Positions 5,033-5,826 of a stretch of DNA of 5,826 nucleotides are shown here, piece by piece (position 1 is the first letter of the stretch; every line of letters starts with the position of its first letter). The translations under genes were made by a program, and so were the position numbers. This DNA is from Filomicrobium sp. (GTDB lineage Bacteria; Pseudomonadota; Alphaproteobacteria; Rhizobiales; Hyphomicrobiaceae): positions 1-5,826 of the forward strand of contig JAJFHK010000174.1 of assembly GCA_021775655.1 (NCBI GenBank). The letters are read 5' to 3'. The notes below the pieces were generated by a model. That model searched no databases, was not told the DNA's origin, and was given only the letters and a program-made list of their open reading frames with translations.

Positions 5033-5299
5033 ATGCGAAAGAGTAGGTTTTCAGAAGAACAGATCATCTCGATTTTGCGCGAACAGGAGAGCGGACAGGC
5101 GACCAAGGATGTCTGCCGTCGGCATGGCATCAGCGCGGCGACGTTTTACAAATGGAAGGCGAAGTTCGGTGGCATGGACGTCTCGGATGCCAAGCGGCTG
5201 AAGGCCCTCGAAGACGAGAACGCGAAGCTCAAGAAGCTCTTGGCCGAGACGATGCTTGACGTTGCTATCTTGAAGGACGTCAACAGCCGAAAGTGGTAG
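5033..5299 (+). CDS. IS3-family transposase OrfA (helix-turn-helix subunit)
   Basis: This 88-residue protein is the DNA-binding part of an IS3-family transposase. RKSRFSEEQIISILREQESG (2-21) and the helix-turn-helix TKDVCRRHGISAATFYKWKAKFGG (about 24-47) match the IS407-type OrfA. A leucine-zipper-like helix follows (KRLKALEDENAKLKKLLAE, 54-72) for pairing with OrfAB. The GGAAGGAGA site just upstream sets the start at 5033. The frame ends SRKW-stop at 5299, at the usual place. OrfB continues in the -1 frame, so OrfA alone would act as a terminal-repeat-binding regulator and the frameshifted product would be the transposase. The length is normal and the gene looks intact. Confidence 0.92.
   Translation: MRKSRFSEEQIISILREQESGQATKDVCRRHGISAATFYKWKAKFGGMDVSDAKRLKALEDENAKLKKLLAETMLDVAILKDVNSRKW
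5289..5295 (+). promoter_or_regulatory. Candidate -1 frameshift site joining OrfA and OrfB
   Basis: Near the end of orfA the codons read CGA-AAG-TGG. A -1 slip of the lysine tRNA on A-AAG moves reading into the orfB frame (AAA-GTG). The overlap of the two frames is limited to 5260-5299, so the shift must occur there. The heptamer is not the canonical A6G, which suggests low efficiency. Confidence 0.4.
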
Positions 5300-5826
5300 C
5301 GCCGGCAGCCAAGCGTCAGGCCGTGGCGCACGTCTGCAAGACCCATAAGGTCTCCGAGCGCCGCGCCTGTGCTGTCCTGCAAGCCGACCGATCGATGGTG
5401 CGTTACCGCAGCCGTCGTGCCAGCGACGCCGTCCACCGGCGGCGTATTCGGGAGTTGGCGCAAGAACGGCGCCGCTTCGGCTACCGGCGTTTGTTGATCC
5501 TTTATCGACGCGAAGGCGCCCAGATGAACCACAAGCGTTTCCGACGGCTCTACCGGGAAGAGGGTTTGCAGGTGAGAAAGCGTGGCGGGCGCAAGCGGGC
5601 ACTTGGCACCCGAGCACCGATTGCCTTGCCGTCAGGGCCGAATGTGCGCTGGTTGATGGATTTCGTTTCCGACAGCTTCACGGACGGCCGCCGGTTCCGG
5701 GTGTTGTGCATCGTCGACGATTACACCCGCGAGTGCCTCGGCCTGGTGGCGGACACATCGCTGTCAGGTGCCCGGGTTGGCCGTGAACTGGACCGGATCA
5801 TCGCGCGGCGCAAGGTCAAGCCAACG
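5293..5826 (+). CDS. IS3-family transposase OrfB, 3' end outside window
   Basis: The -1 frame relative to orfA is open from 5260 to the window edge. It is entered by frameshift near 5290, or conceivably at the GTG at 5293. In order it shows a basic N-terminal segment, the HTH_21-type ERRRFGYRRL (5464-5493) with MNHKRFRRLYREEGL after it, a basic linker RKRGGRKR, then the start of the DDE integrase core. WLMDFVSD (5650-5673) contains the first catalytic Asp (codon 5659-5661), and VLCIVDDYTREC (5701-5736) is the next conserved strand. The second Asp and the Glu would lie beyond 5826. Nothing in the visible part is broken. It is expected to act as an OrfAB fusion that excises and integrates the element by the copy-out route known for IS3 elements. 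Confidence 0.9.
   Translation, partial: MVAPAAKRQAVAHVCKTHKVSERRACAVLQADRSMVRYRSRRASDAVHRRRIRELAQERRRFGYRRLLILYRREGAQMNHKRFRRLYREEGLQVRKRGGRKRALGTRAPIALPSGPNVRWLMDFVSDSFTDGRRFRVLCIVDDYTRECLGLVADTSLSGARVGRELDRIIARRKVKPT

Larger units (their letters stand above)
4966..5826 (+). mobile_element. IS3-family insertion sequence (IS407-like), left part
   Basis: The element is recognised by its orfA/orfB pair in -1 phase. The left end is probably at 4966 (TGACC-TGAGCCCC start, counting from the T of TTGACC) or at 4971 (TGAGCCCCGC), as IS407-group ends I recall begin TGA and are C-rich. The right end, the right inverted repeat and the target duplication lie outside the window, so the exact boundary cannot be proved. 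The base composition is richer in GC than that of the host genes to the left. Confidence 0.72.

Noticed and set aside
5051..5617. 188-codon antisense frame in the IS
   Set aside because: It is a shadow of the GC-rich orfA/orfB coding sequence, which is clearly on the + strand.
1..5826. CRISPR array, tRNA, rRNA or riboswitch
   Set aside because: I saw no short direct-repeat/spacer series, cloverleaf or known RNA signature anywhere. The only regular repeats are the coding 99-bp units.

Overview
The window reads as accessory DNA of an alphaproteobacterium, most likely Rhizobiales. Reasons: a DUF1488-type protein opening with the FPNPSRS and RFWGYD signatures, a FYDLN-type zinc-ribbon protein, a small Lys/Pro/Ala-rich protein starting MSYKSW, and an IS3-family element that resembles the IS407 group. 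This placement is by remembered family resemblance, not by a search. Every supported gene is on the + strand.

Layout. (1) 1-222: the 3' end of an unrecognised gene, then an AT-rich spacer. (2) 429-1609: a two-gene unit joined by an ATGA overlap. It holds a short FYDLN-like zinc-ribbon protein and an exported protein made of seven 33-residue two-cysteine repeats. An inverted repeat follows. (3) 1728-1994: a monocistronic DUF1488 gene with a plausible sigma-70 promoter. (4) 2161-2431: a compact unit made of a sigma-32-like heat-shock promoter, a 50-codon gene for a disordered peptide, and a strong intrinsic terminator. (5) 2432-2679: a spacer with no convincing gene. (6) 2680-4973: a two-gene operon with a GTGA overlap. 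It encodes a DUF1611 (DgcN-like) P-loop protein and an alanine/ornithine-racemase-family PLP enzyme. (7) About 4966 to the window end: the left part of an IS3-family element (orfA, and orfB in the -1 frame, cut by the window edge). Its left end falls at the stop codon of the racemase gene.

How the genes work together. The DUF1611/racemase pair looks like a small D-amino-acid module. DgcN, a characterised DUF1611 protein, N-acetylates D-glutamate and works with an epimerase of the enolase superfamily. Here the partner is instead a PLP racemase of the Orr type, so the substrate and chemistry may differ. Translational coupling implies the two are made together. The IS has probably cut the operon off from whatever followed it. 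The FYDLN/repeat-protein pair and the heat-shock-type small gene are the least described parts of the window.
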